The notes under the pieces: generated by a model
What the model was told of the DNA's origin: nothing
Seen by the model: only the letters and a program-made list of their open reading frames with translations
Databases searched by the model: none
Part shown: positions 1 through 10,310 of the stretch, piece by piece
Numbering within the stretch: the stretch's first letter is position 1
Layout: each line of letters starts with the position of its first letter
NCBI GenBank assembly: GCA_012064415.1
Contig: SSNU01000041.1
Location: forward strand, 70,330-134,329
DNA from: Gyrodactylus bullatarudis
Lineage: Eukaryota > Platyhelminthes > Monogenea > Gyrodactylidea > Gyrodactylidae
Length of the DNA: 64,000 nt
Direction: 5' to 3'
Position numbers and translations under genes: made by a program

Positions 1-42
1 TTCTCACATCCTACATTATTATCCACAACCCCAATCATCCCC

Positions 43-237
43 TATCCTCCCCTGAATCACATTCTCCACTTAATTTATGTCTCATTTGTAAAAACTTTTC
101 CCTTAAAATACAATACTAACACTATCTTATATATAATAATTTTATGATAATGAATATGGATTTGTTTCACCTATCCTACTTCAAAAACCAGTAAAGTATG
201 CTAAATATCCTACTTAATGCAAAAATTTACAATTTCC
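43..237 (+). repeat. 195-bp dispersed repeat, copy 1
   Basis: This stretch recurs at 5033-5227 in the same orientation with only one mismatch that I can see (a t/g difference in the run after the aaaact motif). Similarity stops abruptly at both ends, so the unit is about 195 bp. It has no long open frame and no obvious terminal inverted repeat. Such close identity between copies 5 kb apart means a recent duplication or transposition. It may be part of a larger mobile element, because copy 2 sits exactly at the broken end of a piggyBac transposase relic. Confidence 0.85.
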
Positions 238-907
238 TACTGGTTATTCTCATACAACCGAGATGCTGGCCCAATGAAAACCTGTGAAATTTTTGTAATA
301 TTTCTACTGAAAAATAAAACATGTATTCCCCATAATTCTCTTCAATTCCTTCATTCATACTTAAAAAATTCGACCCTTATTCGTGCATTATTAATTTAAT
401 TTGAAATTAAAGCAAATTCAATATAAAAGGCACTTGGAACCCTATTGTGCCATCTTTGAATTCCTCAAAGAGTCAACTCAAGTTATCAAAAAAGTAAATA
501 AATTTTCGATTTAAATTCAGATTCGTCAAAATATGAATAGATTCTTGGTTTCGGCATATGCAAATACTATTTCCAGAATAGCTGCTATTCACTAAAGCTT
601 TACTGCTGTATATTATATATTAGTGTATAAAAATAAAATGTATAGTGTAGTTGGTCCTATTCAAAAAATATAGATAAAATAGGCGAAAAAAGAGTCAATT
701 CACCTTTGCCAGAAAAAAAAACATAATTCAAATCTTTATTGATTATTCAAAATAAATAATAATAATACAGGTATAATACCGCACTGAAATCATTATGATG
801 CACATGGAAGAAATTGTACAAAGGACATTGTAGAAAAGTCAAGGTCTGTAGAGCAATTCCTAAAAGAGAGAAAGAGATTTGAGTAAGGAAATTGAATGAA
901 ATGAGAG
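238..907. other. Intergenic DNA and 3' flank of the dynein intermediate chain gene
   Basis: No gene is supported here. The part next to 907 is the 3' untranslated region of the minus-strand dynein intermediate chain gene; an AATAAA polyadenylation signal on the minus strand lies at 735-740. The remainder is AT-rich with a short chance open frame at 217-399 that resembles nothing known. Confidence 0.6.
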
Positions 908-3900
908 TTAACGAACCCTGTTCAAGGTGTATGCGTGCAGGTTGCCCAGGACATCGCCTGCAGAGAGAATGTTGCCTTCGTTGTTGAACTGGATGGAGGA
1001 GATGCCAGTGTTTCTCTCCAAAGTGACCGAGTCTATCGGGACCTGAAAAAGAACCATATGAGAGCAAGAATTTATTTAATTTAAACCACATTTGTATTAG
1101 GAGGGAAATTAGAGACTCAAAAATAATTATAATTATTCACAGGTGGGTTTGCCTCGTATTCAATAGGACATTTCGAATAAAATACGATCAGCCATACCAG
1201 CAGACTATATTTATGAGAGTACTCCGTTCTCTCTTCCTCTGATTCCTTGTACATCTGGCCAACATGTTTATATTACAGTTGTGGGTGAGTGAGTGAGTGA
1301 GTGAGTGAATAAACAAAAGAGTTACATCTTGATCCACTCGGTTAGGGATGACTCGGATTCTCAGTTTAAAAAACAGAGAACTGATGCTGTTGTTAAACCA
1401 ATGCAGTATTATTATTGCACCAGACACAGTGAAACAAAAAGACAAAGATGTTAAGGAATGTGCCTATTTTTCATTATTTTCATGTGAGTAGATAATAATG
1501 ATGATAATAATAAGTGTGTGTATGTGTCAGTGTGATTCCTGGGAACTTTAGTTTTTGAAGACTCCCCTAGTAAACCATAGCTGTATACTTTCTCTACTAT
1601 AAGTCATGGGAAATATGGAATCGAAGGAGTCTCTGGACACTCTGGATACCAATAGATAGGATACATAGAAAATATTGTGCATTTTTTGAATATCCTCACG
1701 AGCTCGAAATTTTATTCAAAGTTGATTTTTTTAGTTCTATTCAAGAGATTGAATTCATTTCTACCCAAGTATTTCATGATTTTAACTACTATTATTACTA
1801 TTATTTTATTGAAAAACGAGGTCACAGAATAGTTTGTCAAATATAGCCATAGATAGATTATATCGCAAAAACATTGGAATACATTCATCCCGGATAATTC
1901 ATATGGATAAAAATGATGAGGTCATGTTGGAAATTGATTATTACTTATTGAGGTGATTTATTCAAAAAATGCAAAGATTTTCTCCACCGGGTTCCCAGAA
2001 GGGGAGAGTCTGGAGTATACATGGACTTCTTGATTTCCTAGGGAGTCTACAGACCCTTGACTAGTTTCCAGAAAATCTATAACATTTGTGTGTGTGTATG
2101 AGTGCTAGAGGGGGTCAATAAATGAGTGTATGTGATTGATTGAAAATAACACTCTTCTTGATGTTAGAAGTAGGAAAAATAAACATGGTATTAGCATTTG
2201 TGGTATTAATATTAATAGACCATTCTTTGGATGGGTGAGGGAGAAAAAACTGGGCTTACCTCATTGGTTCGAGTGCACAGTGAACCAGACAATTCTAGAG
2301 TGTGTGTTATTACTTGAAATACAAGAAATCATTACAAATAGATAGACAAAAACATATTTTATAAAGCCAGCATGATGATGCAAATAAGATGCAGGGGAAT
2401 GTGCAATATGCAATAATATATGCAAAGCTTTATTATTTGTAAAGATGAGCAAAGAGAGGCTATCAATTCTAACACCATAGACCTCCTTATTTCCTTCTCA
2501 AGATGTATACTGACAAGATGATATACATAATCTAATCTACTCACTTCACTATCAACGCCAACATTCCAAAAGGTGATGAGATTATTGCAATTGGCCATAG
2601 CAAAGGAGTCATGATCCACTGGGGACCATTCAACCTGGGAAATTTCATCAATCGACAAGTCTGAAAAGGTGTGAATGCATTGTTGAGTGTTGCCGGAGAG
2701 GGACCACAGCTTGGAGGTGTAATCAAAACTCGAGGTAAGGTAGAGCCTGGAAGTATCTGTTGGACGCATCTTGAGACTAGTCACAGGACCCGAATGTGAG
2801 GAGATGATCTTGGTCTGTATTTCATCATTTCTAGAATTAGTACACAATGATTAGTAAATGATAGGAAAATTTTCATACAGGTTTAGTACAAGCATAAGCC
2901 TACATTCATTTGTGAATATTCAAATATTCTTCAATAAATAAACAACTTTTCATTGTACTTGAAAGTAGGTCTATAATAAGGTCCTAGGGTATAATAAATT
3001 TTTGACCAAAAATTTCAAAAAGTTGTGAATAAAAATTATTTGGGGAAACTTTAATCCGATTTTAAGCTTTCCTCTCCCCAATATTCGATACCATTCTGAT
3101 TAGAATTAAATTCTCTATCGATTGATTTGAAAATCTCAACTTTTTGAAATTTTTTGTCAAGAATTTATACCAGGACCTACTTCAAAGTAAAATAAAAAGT
3201 TATTTATTTAAGGAAAATTGAAGATCTAAAAGATTCAATGAGAATCTGATGGTAAGAAATAACTAACTTTGAATTCGAGTTTATTTCTCGAACATTGCCA
3301 GCACAGTCACCGATGAGGAAGATTCCAGTTTCATGGCCTTCTTTGATGACTTCATCAGCACATAAAAAGGTATTGTTTTGTTGGAGATCGAATCCCTTCT
3401 CTTGTACCTTGATAGTCTCTATTGGCTTATTCAACATGTCTACACTCCATTTGCATATGAGAGAGTCAACGCCGATAGTGGTGAGTTGGGCGTTTTTAGA
3501 AAACCTGCTAATAAACAGACCAAAAACAGAAGCATGGTGGGCCTCAGAGGCAATAGATGTTGTCATAATAGGAAGGGGAGTATTTGTTCGAAGATCCCAG
3601 ATCAAAATATCTCCATCATATGAGCCTCCAAAGATGAGTTGATCATGATAAGATGAGGTGGTTATTGATCGAATGGAAGACCTGAAATTCAACTTTTTAA
3701 GTGGATCATTAGTTGAATGTTGCAGATCCCAGATTAGAACTAGTCCAGACGAGTAATCTTCGTAACTGCGTGTTTTTACGTCAGAATAAGATACAATACA
3801 TCTATCACCTTGGCATGCAGCAGTATTAACATTTGTAATCTTTCTTCCCTTTGTAAGACTATTTCCAAAGACTTTTTGGCTCAATATCAATCTGCCATCG

Positions 3901-4765
3901 TGTCTATTCCTGGGCAGGTTGAAGGAGAGAGATAAAGATTAGAAAATAAATAATCAGTCACAATCAAAGTGAGAGCACAAACTTGTCCTTTTCCTCGGTC
4001 GTGTAGTTATTCCAGAGAAAACTACCCTTTGATATTTCAGTTGAAATGAGATTTTCGCATTTGAGAACAAATCTTTCCAGAGATTCACTCTGGAGAATCT
4101 TTTCAATTTGTTCTTTGGACAGGCTTTTAGCCTTGTCCTCTTCTATGGTTGGGAGAATGAAATCTTTCTTTCCGAGAGTTCCGTTGTCATGAGTTTCATT
4201 TTCTAAATAAATGATATTGATTTATTGGTCACTCATTAATGGTGAGAAATCTCTACATTTCAACTCACGGATCATTTCGCAGTCTTGAATGAAAAAATAA
4301 ATTTAACATGGAAAAAATTAAGAATTTTTAGAAACTTACCAAATGTCATTTCCCAATCGAAAGCAGAGTTTTGGAATATGTTGTGATTTGATAGAATAGA
4401 ATTCTCTGAAAAAATAAATAACTAATAAATGACAAACCTTCCAGATGGTGACTAAGTTCTGGCTGGATATCAATATCGTTTTTAGTCTGTGTTTCCTTAC
4501 AGTAGGAAACAGTCTCACCAAAAACAACAGTAGTAGTGACAATGGGTGATATTTGAAGAACCAGTTTTTTCTTTACTAAATTCTCCTTATTTGCATTGTA
4601 TGCATCAAATAGACTAGCATCTTGTTTCCTATTAAGATCGATTCCTTTCAGGATATCGTCAATTTGAAGATCTTCCGATTTTTGCTTCTCTTTATCGGCC
4701 ATTTCTTTACGGAGAGCCGCAAGCCTAGCCTTTTTCCTCTCTAACTCTATCTTGGTTGACGACAT
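908..4765 (-). CDS. Cytoplasmic dynein 1 intermediate chain (divergent)
   Basis: Intermediate chain of cytoplasmic dynein, the subunit that links the motor heavy chain to dynactin and to the light chains. My model joins 4765-4438, 4405-4340, 4202-3983, 3909-3268, 2830-2545 and 1042-908, giving 558 residues in one frame. The N-terminus has the typical basic, helical start (ELERKKARLAALRKEM) followed by KETQT. A middle segment (LSKEQIEKILQSE) matches the region before the beta-propeller, and the rest is a WD-repeat domain with LVLIWDLQ, GGSYDGDILIWD, LICKWSVDML and TSSFDYTSKLWS. The last exon (DSEVPIDSV...AGDVLGNLH) matches the final WD blade, but the usual C-terminal tail is missing and identity to the family looks low. 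It could be a fast-evolving ortholog or a second paralog. Family assignment is secure; the exact exon 1/2 junction (32-nt intron) is inferred. Confidence 0.85.
1285..1309. repeat. GTGA microsatellite
   Basis: A short run of tandem GTGA units lies in the 1.5-kb last intron of the dynein intermediate chain gene. It is a simple sequence repeat with no visible function. Confidence 0.8.
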
Positions 4766-5032
4766 TGAAGTTGAATAAGAAGTTTAATAGCTGGTCAAGT
4801 TAAAACACTAGTGAGTATGAAATAAATGTTTTTTTGTTTATAGTTGCAATAGATATCAATTTAAAAATAATTTATTTAAATGAGATTAATTTAAAGAGAC
4901 TCGAGTCCGCAATAGCCCTTTCCGGAAGCGAGCTTGGTATGGCAGTTCCTCCAAGAGATCTATATAGAGGAAGCTTGTTCTTATGAAGGATTTTGAACCG
5001 TTGGAAGGTATTTAAATTTCATCTACCTCTAA

Positions 5033-5227
5033 TATCCTCCCCTGAATCACATTCTCCACTTAATTTATGTCTCATTTGTAAAAACTTGTCCCTTAAAATA
5101 CAATACTAACACTATCTTATATATAATAATTTTATGATAATGAATATGGATTTGTTTCACCTATCCTACTTCAAAAACCAGTAAAGTATGCTAAATATCC
5201 TACTTAATGCAAAAATTTACAATTTCC
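5033..5227 (+). repeat. 195-bp dispersed repeat, copy 2
   Basis: Second copy of the unit at 43-237, same strand, one mismatch seen. Its right boundary at 5227 coincides with the point where a piggyBac transposase reading frame (minus strand, 5228-5400) stops. The repeat has therefore either inserted into the transposon relic or marks a deletion junction. Confidence 0.85.
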
Positions 5228-5400
5228 CTTCTTTACCAATATATATCTGAGCATTTAGAAGTTATGAATTTATTGCATCACAAGCTACCCATATTTTTAT
5301 GCCATATTTCCCAGGTTTTGAAGGAATAAACATTTTGAACGGACATCTGTCACGAAAAGAAACTAGTTGCTCATCTATAGTGACTTGGTCTAAATTTCCT
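5228..5400 (-). pseudogene. piggyBac-type transposase relic
   Basis: The minus strand reads LDQVTIDEQLVSFRDRCPF, then MFIPSKPGKYGIKIW and CDAINS-stop-LLNAQIYIGKEG, which follows the conserved core of piggyBac transposases (tvDEql..fkGr.pfrqYmpsKP.KyGiKiw.lcDa.tgY..n.qiYtGk). A stop codon replaces the conserved tyrosine after CDAINS. Upstream sequence (to about 5500) keeps only weak similarity, and downstream the frame ends at the 195-bp repeat. This is a broken fragment that cannot encode an active enzyme. It shows that piggyBac-class elements have been active in this genome. Confidence 0.75.
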
Positions 5401-5560
5401 TAATGTAGATGAAGTTAGAGTCTCTAATGGAGAGGATATGAGCTGGGCTTTCGTCAAAAATTGGCCAATAACGAGACACTAAGTTCCAAGCAGAATACTC
5501 TCAATGGACTGGATCAGAATAGGAGACAAGATGCTGGTTCTTTTGATATTTAGACTTGTT

Positions 5561-5577
5561 ACTGATAACTTATCAGT
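5561..5577. repeat. 17-bp palindrome with GATAA half-sites
   Basis: actgataacttatcagt is a perfect palindrome around a central c and is followed by a further gataagtta. It lies in degraded transposon DNA, so it may be a remnant of a transposon end or chance; no function is implied. Confidence 0.5.
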
Positions 5578-6374
5578 GATAAGTTAACAGTTAACAAGGA
5601 AAACTCTAACTTTCAAAACCGATTATCTCTCCATTTTATACTATTTTTTCAATAATTTTGTATCATACATAAATAAAGTTTTCTATCGTATAAACAAGGA
5701 AAACTTGGTGAATTTTAAGTTATAATTTCATCTTACTACTTTTAACTAAATGTATGAATATTATTGCTAAAAGTTTTGATTCAATTTTCCAGTGAATTTC
5801 ACAAGGAAATTTTTATCGAAATTGATTGCTTTCTTCTCATTCTTCCTCCTCGAATATTGAGATCAGATTATCACTCAGCCTGTAAATTTTACAGTGTAAA
5901 ATCAGGTTATTTAATTTCGTGATAGGAAATTTTCCCTACCCCTAATAACGCAATTATTTTTGGTTCAAAAGTTATCGATCAAAAAATGGGTCAGTTTTTG
6001 ATCCAAAAACAGGTTATTTTTGTAGTGCTAGCAGATAGGGTTCAGGCAATTGTATATTTGAATTCACTACAGGTATGATTACTCGATAAATGTTACTTTT
6101 TACCCTTTGACCCTGGGAAGTAGGTTTTCAAATAAACGTTTTCTTTGCGTATTCCAGGAGATTAATAAATTTCCTATCGAATGAGGGTGGTAAACAAAGT
6201 ATTTTCTGAGGCTTAAATGATTGATAATGATATGAACTATCACTTTGGGACTTTATCAGGGTTAAAAATAACTCTCTAAATGTTGAGTCTAAATTATTCA
6301 AAAAATCATGTTATATAATAGAAACCAACAAGCTGTTTATTTAGGCTGTAACTTTAGAGAAGAGAGGATTATTT
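5578..6374. other. Gene-free AT-rich interval
   Basis: No reading frame, RNA gene or clear repeat could be supported. It lies between the piggyBac relic and the 3' end of the minus-strand Gag-like ORF and probably contains decayed transposon sequence. Confidence 0.5.
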
Positions 6375-6998
6375 TCAATCAGATTTTGGTCGATGTCCCG
6401 CCAGTCTATATTCATTCATTTTATTCATATTCCGTCTACTTTCGTTGAATTTTTTTTTCTTCCTAACGAGCGTTTTCTCTTCTGACTGTTTTGATTCACC
6501 TGCATAGGTTTCGTATAGGCTTGTTAACAAATTTTTCAGCGTAGTTTCTTGACCATTGATATGCTTCCATTTGGCGTGAGAATGGCGGAGACCGTGCATT
6601 AACTGGAATGTAATTGCTGTTTCAAGGAAATCTTCAGGAAATTCACATTTTGCTGCCTGAGAATCTATTTTTTCAATGTACTCATCCAAAGTTTGATTCT
6701 CTTTTCTAATGTTGAAAAAGACCATCATTTCAGCATAGATTTTGAGTTTTTTCTTGTAATGTTTGAGTATGGCATCTTTGATATCTTGGAAACTGGCATC
6801 GTCTATATCAAGTGGGGCAATAGTCTTTTCGATAAGATCCAAGGATTTTCCATTGCATATACCTAGGAAATTATTCTTCTTCTCTTCGAGTTCTGTTATC
6901 TTGGAGACTTTGAAAAAGAACTCTAGCCGTTTGAAATAACTCCTCTGTTCCGGTAAGGAGTTGGGTAGAACAGAGAATTCACGAAATTTATCTTTCAT
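6375..6998 (-). CDS. Retrotransposon Gag-like protein, copy 1 (intact ORF)
   Basis: A 207-residue open frame resembling the capsid part of LTR-retrotransposon Gag proteins: a helical core with SLPEQRSYFKRLEFFFK, the turn DIDDASFQDIKDAILKHY, FFNIRKENQTLDEYIEKI and a C-terminal LMHGLRHSHAKW segment. It ends in a very basic tail (RKKKKFNESRRN) and has no CCHC zinc knuckle. A paralog is found at 10311-10881 in the opposite direction. No protease, reverse transcriptase or LTR was recognised next to it. It is either the surviving gag of a decayed Ty3-like element or a captured solo Gag gene. The frame is intact; whether it is expressed is unknown. Confidence 0.65.
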   Translation of the reverse strand: MKDKFREFSVLPNSLPEQRSYFKRLEFFFKVSKITELEEKKNNFLGICNGKSLDLIEKTIAPLDIDDASFQDIKDAILKHYKKKLKIYAEMMVFFNIRKENQTLDEYIEKIDSQAAKCEFPEDFLETAITFQLMHGLRHSHAKWKHINGQETTLKNLLTSLYETYAGESKQSEEKTLVRKKKKFNESRRNMNKMNEYRLAGHRPKSD

Positions 6999-7400
6999 TT
7001 TTTCGACCCTAATCGACTCGAAAATACCATTTTATAAATCAAAATACGAATTTTATTGGTTAAAATTATAAGCCAATCAAAATTCAATGGGATGGAGAGA
7101 GAAAATCCACTTCCAGGTCCTATTAATAGATCACAATAAAAAAAAGAGTAATTTACTTTTTTGACTATGGTTGTTTTCTTTTTTTCCTTTTTGACTATAG
7201 TTATTTATATTTTTACCTTTTTAACTATAGTCATATTACTTTTGACTTTAGTCAATACCATATTTAGCTTTCTGACTATACTTTCTCTAATCTTCATCTT
7301 TATGACTATAATTTTTGAATTGTTATTCTTTTTTGACTATAGTTGAATTTTTTTCCATAAAATTCTTTTCGACTATAGTCAATACCATGTTTACCTTTTT

Positions 7401-7581
7401 AACTATGGTTATTTTCCATTTTTAATTTCTTAGCTATAGTTATTCCATTTTTACCTTTTTAACTATGGTTATTTTCCATTTTTAATTTCTTAGCTATAGT
7501 TATTCCATTTTTACCTTTTTAAACTATGGTTATTTTCCATTTTTAATTTCTTAGCTATAGTTATTCCATTTTTACCTTTTT
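7401..7581 (+). repeat. Three tandem copies of a 60-bp unit
   Basis: A 60-bp unit starting aactatggttattttcc repeats at 7401, 7461 and 7521; the third copy has one extra a. A single inverted copy lies in the right arm of the foldback element near 8270-8335. The left arm has therefore expanded by tandem duplication after the element formed. Confidence 0.9.
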
Positions 7582-7696
7582 GACTTGTTGCTATGATTTT
7601 TCATAATAATATTTCTCCCCACTGGATCGATGAATCAAGATTATTTCATTGGACTATCGAATAAAAAATGTCGAAAATAAAAGTAAAAACACATAG

Positions 7697-8121
7697 TTAA
7701 GAGCCATAAATATTACGTAAGGTTTTCCAGTTTTGATGATAATTTGTAGATAGACCATGTTGAGATTTTAAAACATTCTGAGCATCTTTTGGCCTAAAGT
7801 TTTCTATTTGATTGTTTAGTGTTTCTAAAAGTTCTTTTCGTAGAAAACTCTTTGGAGTATTTCGAGTCTAAAATATCATAAAATATTACTTACAATAGTG
7901 CAGGAGTGTTCCACGAATTGAGTTAAGTGGACAGTCCCATCTCGCTTCTTATAAAATCTTATTTTGAATAGACATGCTTTTTCCGTACATTTATATTCCA
8001 TAGACGTATTATCATTTCTTTTTACACGAAAATCTCTTTTGACTTTAACAGAGAGAAGCTGTACGTTTTTCTTTGCCTCATCAACTGACGAGTAAATTTC
8101 ATCGAGACTATAAGTGTCCAT
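7697..8121 (-). CDS. MuDR/MULE N-terminal domain protein inside the foldback element
   Basis: Exon 1 (8121-7894) and exon 2 (7867-7697) join across a 26-nt GT-AG intron (7893-7868) to give 132 residues. The start is MDTYSLDEIYSSVDEAKK. The pattern VKRDFRVKRND, YKCTEKACLFKIRFYKKRDG and VEHSC matches the zinc-binding N-terminal domain of Mutator-like transposases (Cys-x4-Cys, then His-x-Cys). The exon 2 segment SQHGLSTNYHQNWKTLRN matches the helix that follows it (G...sY..aW.a...) in MuDR proteins. The frame ends just where the DDE catalytic domain would begin, so it could be a DNA-binding fragment or repressor-like derivative. Without the splice, the frame ends after about 81 residues. Open frame on both sides of the tiny intron argues that it is real. 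Confidence 0.65.
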
Positions 8122-8572
8122 TTGGAAGAATGATGTGAAAGAAATTTTAACAAATAGGTAGATGAATTCAATAGAATATGATTGGTTGATTTTAGAAAAG
8201 GGTCTTGACAAAATGATAGTCAATGAGGTAAGCCTAAGACTTGAAGATAAAGGATGGTTTCAAAAAATCCATAGTCAAAAAGGTAAAAATGGAATAACCA
8301 TAGCTAAGAAATTAAAAATGGAAAATAACCATAAATTTTTTTTCTATCAAGAAAAACAGGAATTTAACTGTAGTCAAAAAAGAATAACAATTCAAAAATT
8401 ATAGTCATAAAGATGAAGATTAGAGAAAGTATAGTCAGAAAGCTAAATATGGTATTGACTAAAGTCAAAAGTAATATGACTATAGTTAAAAAGGTAAAAA
8501 TATAAATAACTATAGTCAAAAAGGTAAAAAAGAAAACAACCATAGTCAAAAAAGTAAATTACTCTTTTTTTT

Positions 8573-9430
8573 AATTAAAATTTTTACCTAAAAGTGAATT
8601 AAATTTTAAATCCGATGTAAAACAGTAACCAAAATTGTAGTTCGGCCTACCGCTGTAACCATTTCTGCAAATGCGAATGTCCGAGTTATCAATTTTGCAA
8701 ACATAAATTTTTTCTAATTTTCAGACTCAAGATACAGAATAAAAAAAACACAAATTTCTTCTTTAAATTTGACCTAAAAAATGGGGTAAAATGACCTGAA
8801 TAAAATGAAGCTTCGGTTTATGGTTGGAGAGCAATTTATTCTAAAGGAACCTTGCCAATAGTCATTTTTGACGGAAAATTGAACTTATATTGAAAATATT
8901 TAAACGTTTAAAAAGAAGTTTTAATATGTATTTCGTGTATTTTAACAAGAAAATCGACAATTAAATAACTGATTATTGATGAAATTGATTTCATTAATTG
9001 GTCGCACCGAAATTCAGACATAAACTCAATAAAATACTTTTTGGGACTTTAATCTCAAAGAGTTTATGCGAACGGGGAGCAGTTTGGAGCTTGATTTGAA
9101 ATTCTAAAAAAGTGTTCGTGTTTAACTTGTAATGATTTCAACTTAATTATAAGATCAATAGTCAAAAAATAATTTGATATAATTGAAAAAAGGAGAATTT
9201 TTAAATTGAAAATATTTAAAGTGTTTCACATATTAATTCGATCACTATGTAGTGATCCATCACAGTCTTGTAATCAAAATCATTCTAATTTGAGAAAGAG
9301 TAAATTAGAAAAGTATAATTATAAAAAAATGTACAATTTAAAAATATATCTTTTTGTTTAAAGCCTCTGCACAAGAGAGGCATTATTTTCTTTACAATTT
9401 TATGTCTGAAATTCCTAAAATCTCTTTCAG
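8573..9430. other. Gene-free AT-rich interval
   Basis: No coding region or structured repeat was recognised between the foldback element and the orphan exon at 9431. Base composition is strongly AT-rich. Confidence 0.5.
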
Positions 9431-9604
9431 GATCCACAAACCGCAAACTTGTTGCAGTCTGTCACACAAAACATGAACGAGGCCTTTGGCCGTTATGCAT
9501 TAATGATGACAGATATGAAAAAGATGTTCAACAACAAAATCGCCGCTGCCCTCGCTGGAACCCCAGCTCAGAGAGATCACTCTCAACAACTATATATACT
9601 GTAA
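9431..9604 (+). other. Orphan exon-like open segment
   Basis: After ctctttcag, a plausible splice acceptor, an open frame begins with DPQTANLLQSVTQNMNEAF and runs through MMTDMKKMFNNKIAAALAG to a stop at about 9604. A stop codon lies in frame just before the acceptor, so the frame must be entered by splicing. Codons here are clearly richer in G and C than the surroundings, as in the real genes of this window. I do not recognise the peptide. It may be a terminal exon of a gene whose other exons are unrecognised, or a fragment copied into repeat DNA. Confidence 0.35.
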
Positions 9605-9627
9605 TACTTGATTTTCTCGAGCAGAGT

Positions 9628-9737
9628 AAGAAGATGCTAGATTGCTTCACAAATAAAGATGTCTATTTCGGGCATACTCATCAGTGTGATACATGCCATA
9701 TAAATACAGGCTTAACATGTGTCTAGCATCTTCTTAA
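9628..9737. repeat. Short hairpin-forming inverted repeat
   Basis: taagaagatgctag near 9628 is answered by its reverse complement ctagcatcttctta near 9724, giving a stem of about 15 bp around an 80-nt loop. It resembles the ends of a very small inverted-repeat element, but no target duplication was seen. Confidence 0.5.
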
Positions 9738-10310
9738 TATGCTCAAACTTCCCATGTCATCGGTGTAGCTCAGTTCAAAACCAATCTCAAAGAACATTGT
9801 GGGCTTCAATTTAAACTTTAATTGATCCAGAAACCTATCAAACTGGTAGAGTTATGAAGGTTCAAAAAATTGGAAAATGGACATATATGTCCATCGCCAC
9901 CAAAAGGGTTAAACACGACTTTTATGCAATTTCTGTTTTCCATCCCTTTTGGAAAGGAAACTTTGATTGAGTTAATTTCTTCAATTAACAATTAGAACAC
10001 GAAGCAAGTTTGTATTTCCTTTATAACTTTTAGTTGCCCAGCCTATTGCACATGTCACGTGTGAAAATGGATATTTAATTCAGGGAAAATACCATTTCGT
10101 AGAAAGAATGAGAAAGTTTTTATCAAAATTTAGTATGCTATAGTGACTTGTATAACTTTGACCAATTACATGTCAATTATCCATTAGATGAACAACATTC
10201 AAAATTACTTGCATATTAACAGTCGTATAGAATCTGACCAATCATATCCTTACATTTATCAATTCATAATTATAACTAGACAATTTAGACATCTTAAACA
10301 TGATTTCAAA

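Larger units (their letters stand above)
7138..8572. mobile_element. Foldback DNA transposon, Mutator-like (MULE)
   Basis: The outer arms are long inverted repeats: about 7138-7350 on the left and 8360-8572 on the right are near-perfect reverse complements. Weaker similarity runs inward to about 7460 and 8270. The arms are built from many spaced copies of gactatag(t), a typical subterminal-repeat design. Between the arms lies a minus-strand gene whose product matches the N-terminal domain of MuDR-type transposases. No DDE catalytic domain is present, so the element is probably non-autonomous. I could not identify a convincing target-site duplication. Long inverted repeats, subterminal motifs and a MuDR-like domain together support a MULE assignment, but this is an inference. 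Confidence 0.75.

Noticed and set aside
747..1091. Minus-strand 114-residue ORF
   Set aside because: It overlaps the last dynein intermediate chain exon in another frame and has no family match.
7161..7346. Hydrophobic 61-residue ORF resembling a membrane peptide, repeated at 8364-8549 on the other strand
   Set aside because: Both are translations of the AT-rich inverted-repeat arms of the foldback element; the periodic gactatag units create the apparent membrane helix.
7401..7581. Regular 60-bp repeats considered as a CRISPR-like array
   Set aside because: The units are contiguous with no unique spacers, lie inside a transposon arm and the genome is animal.
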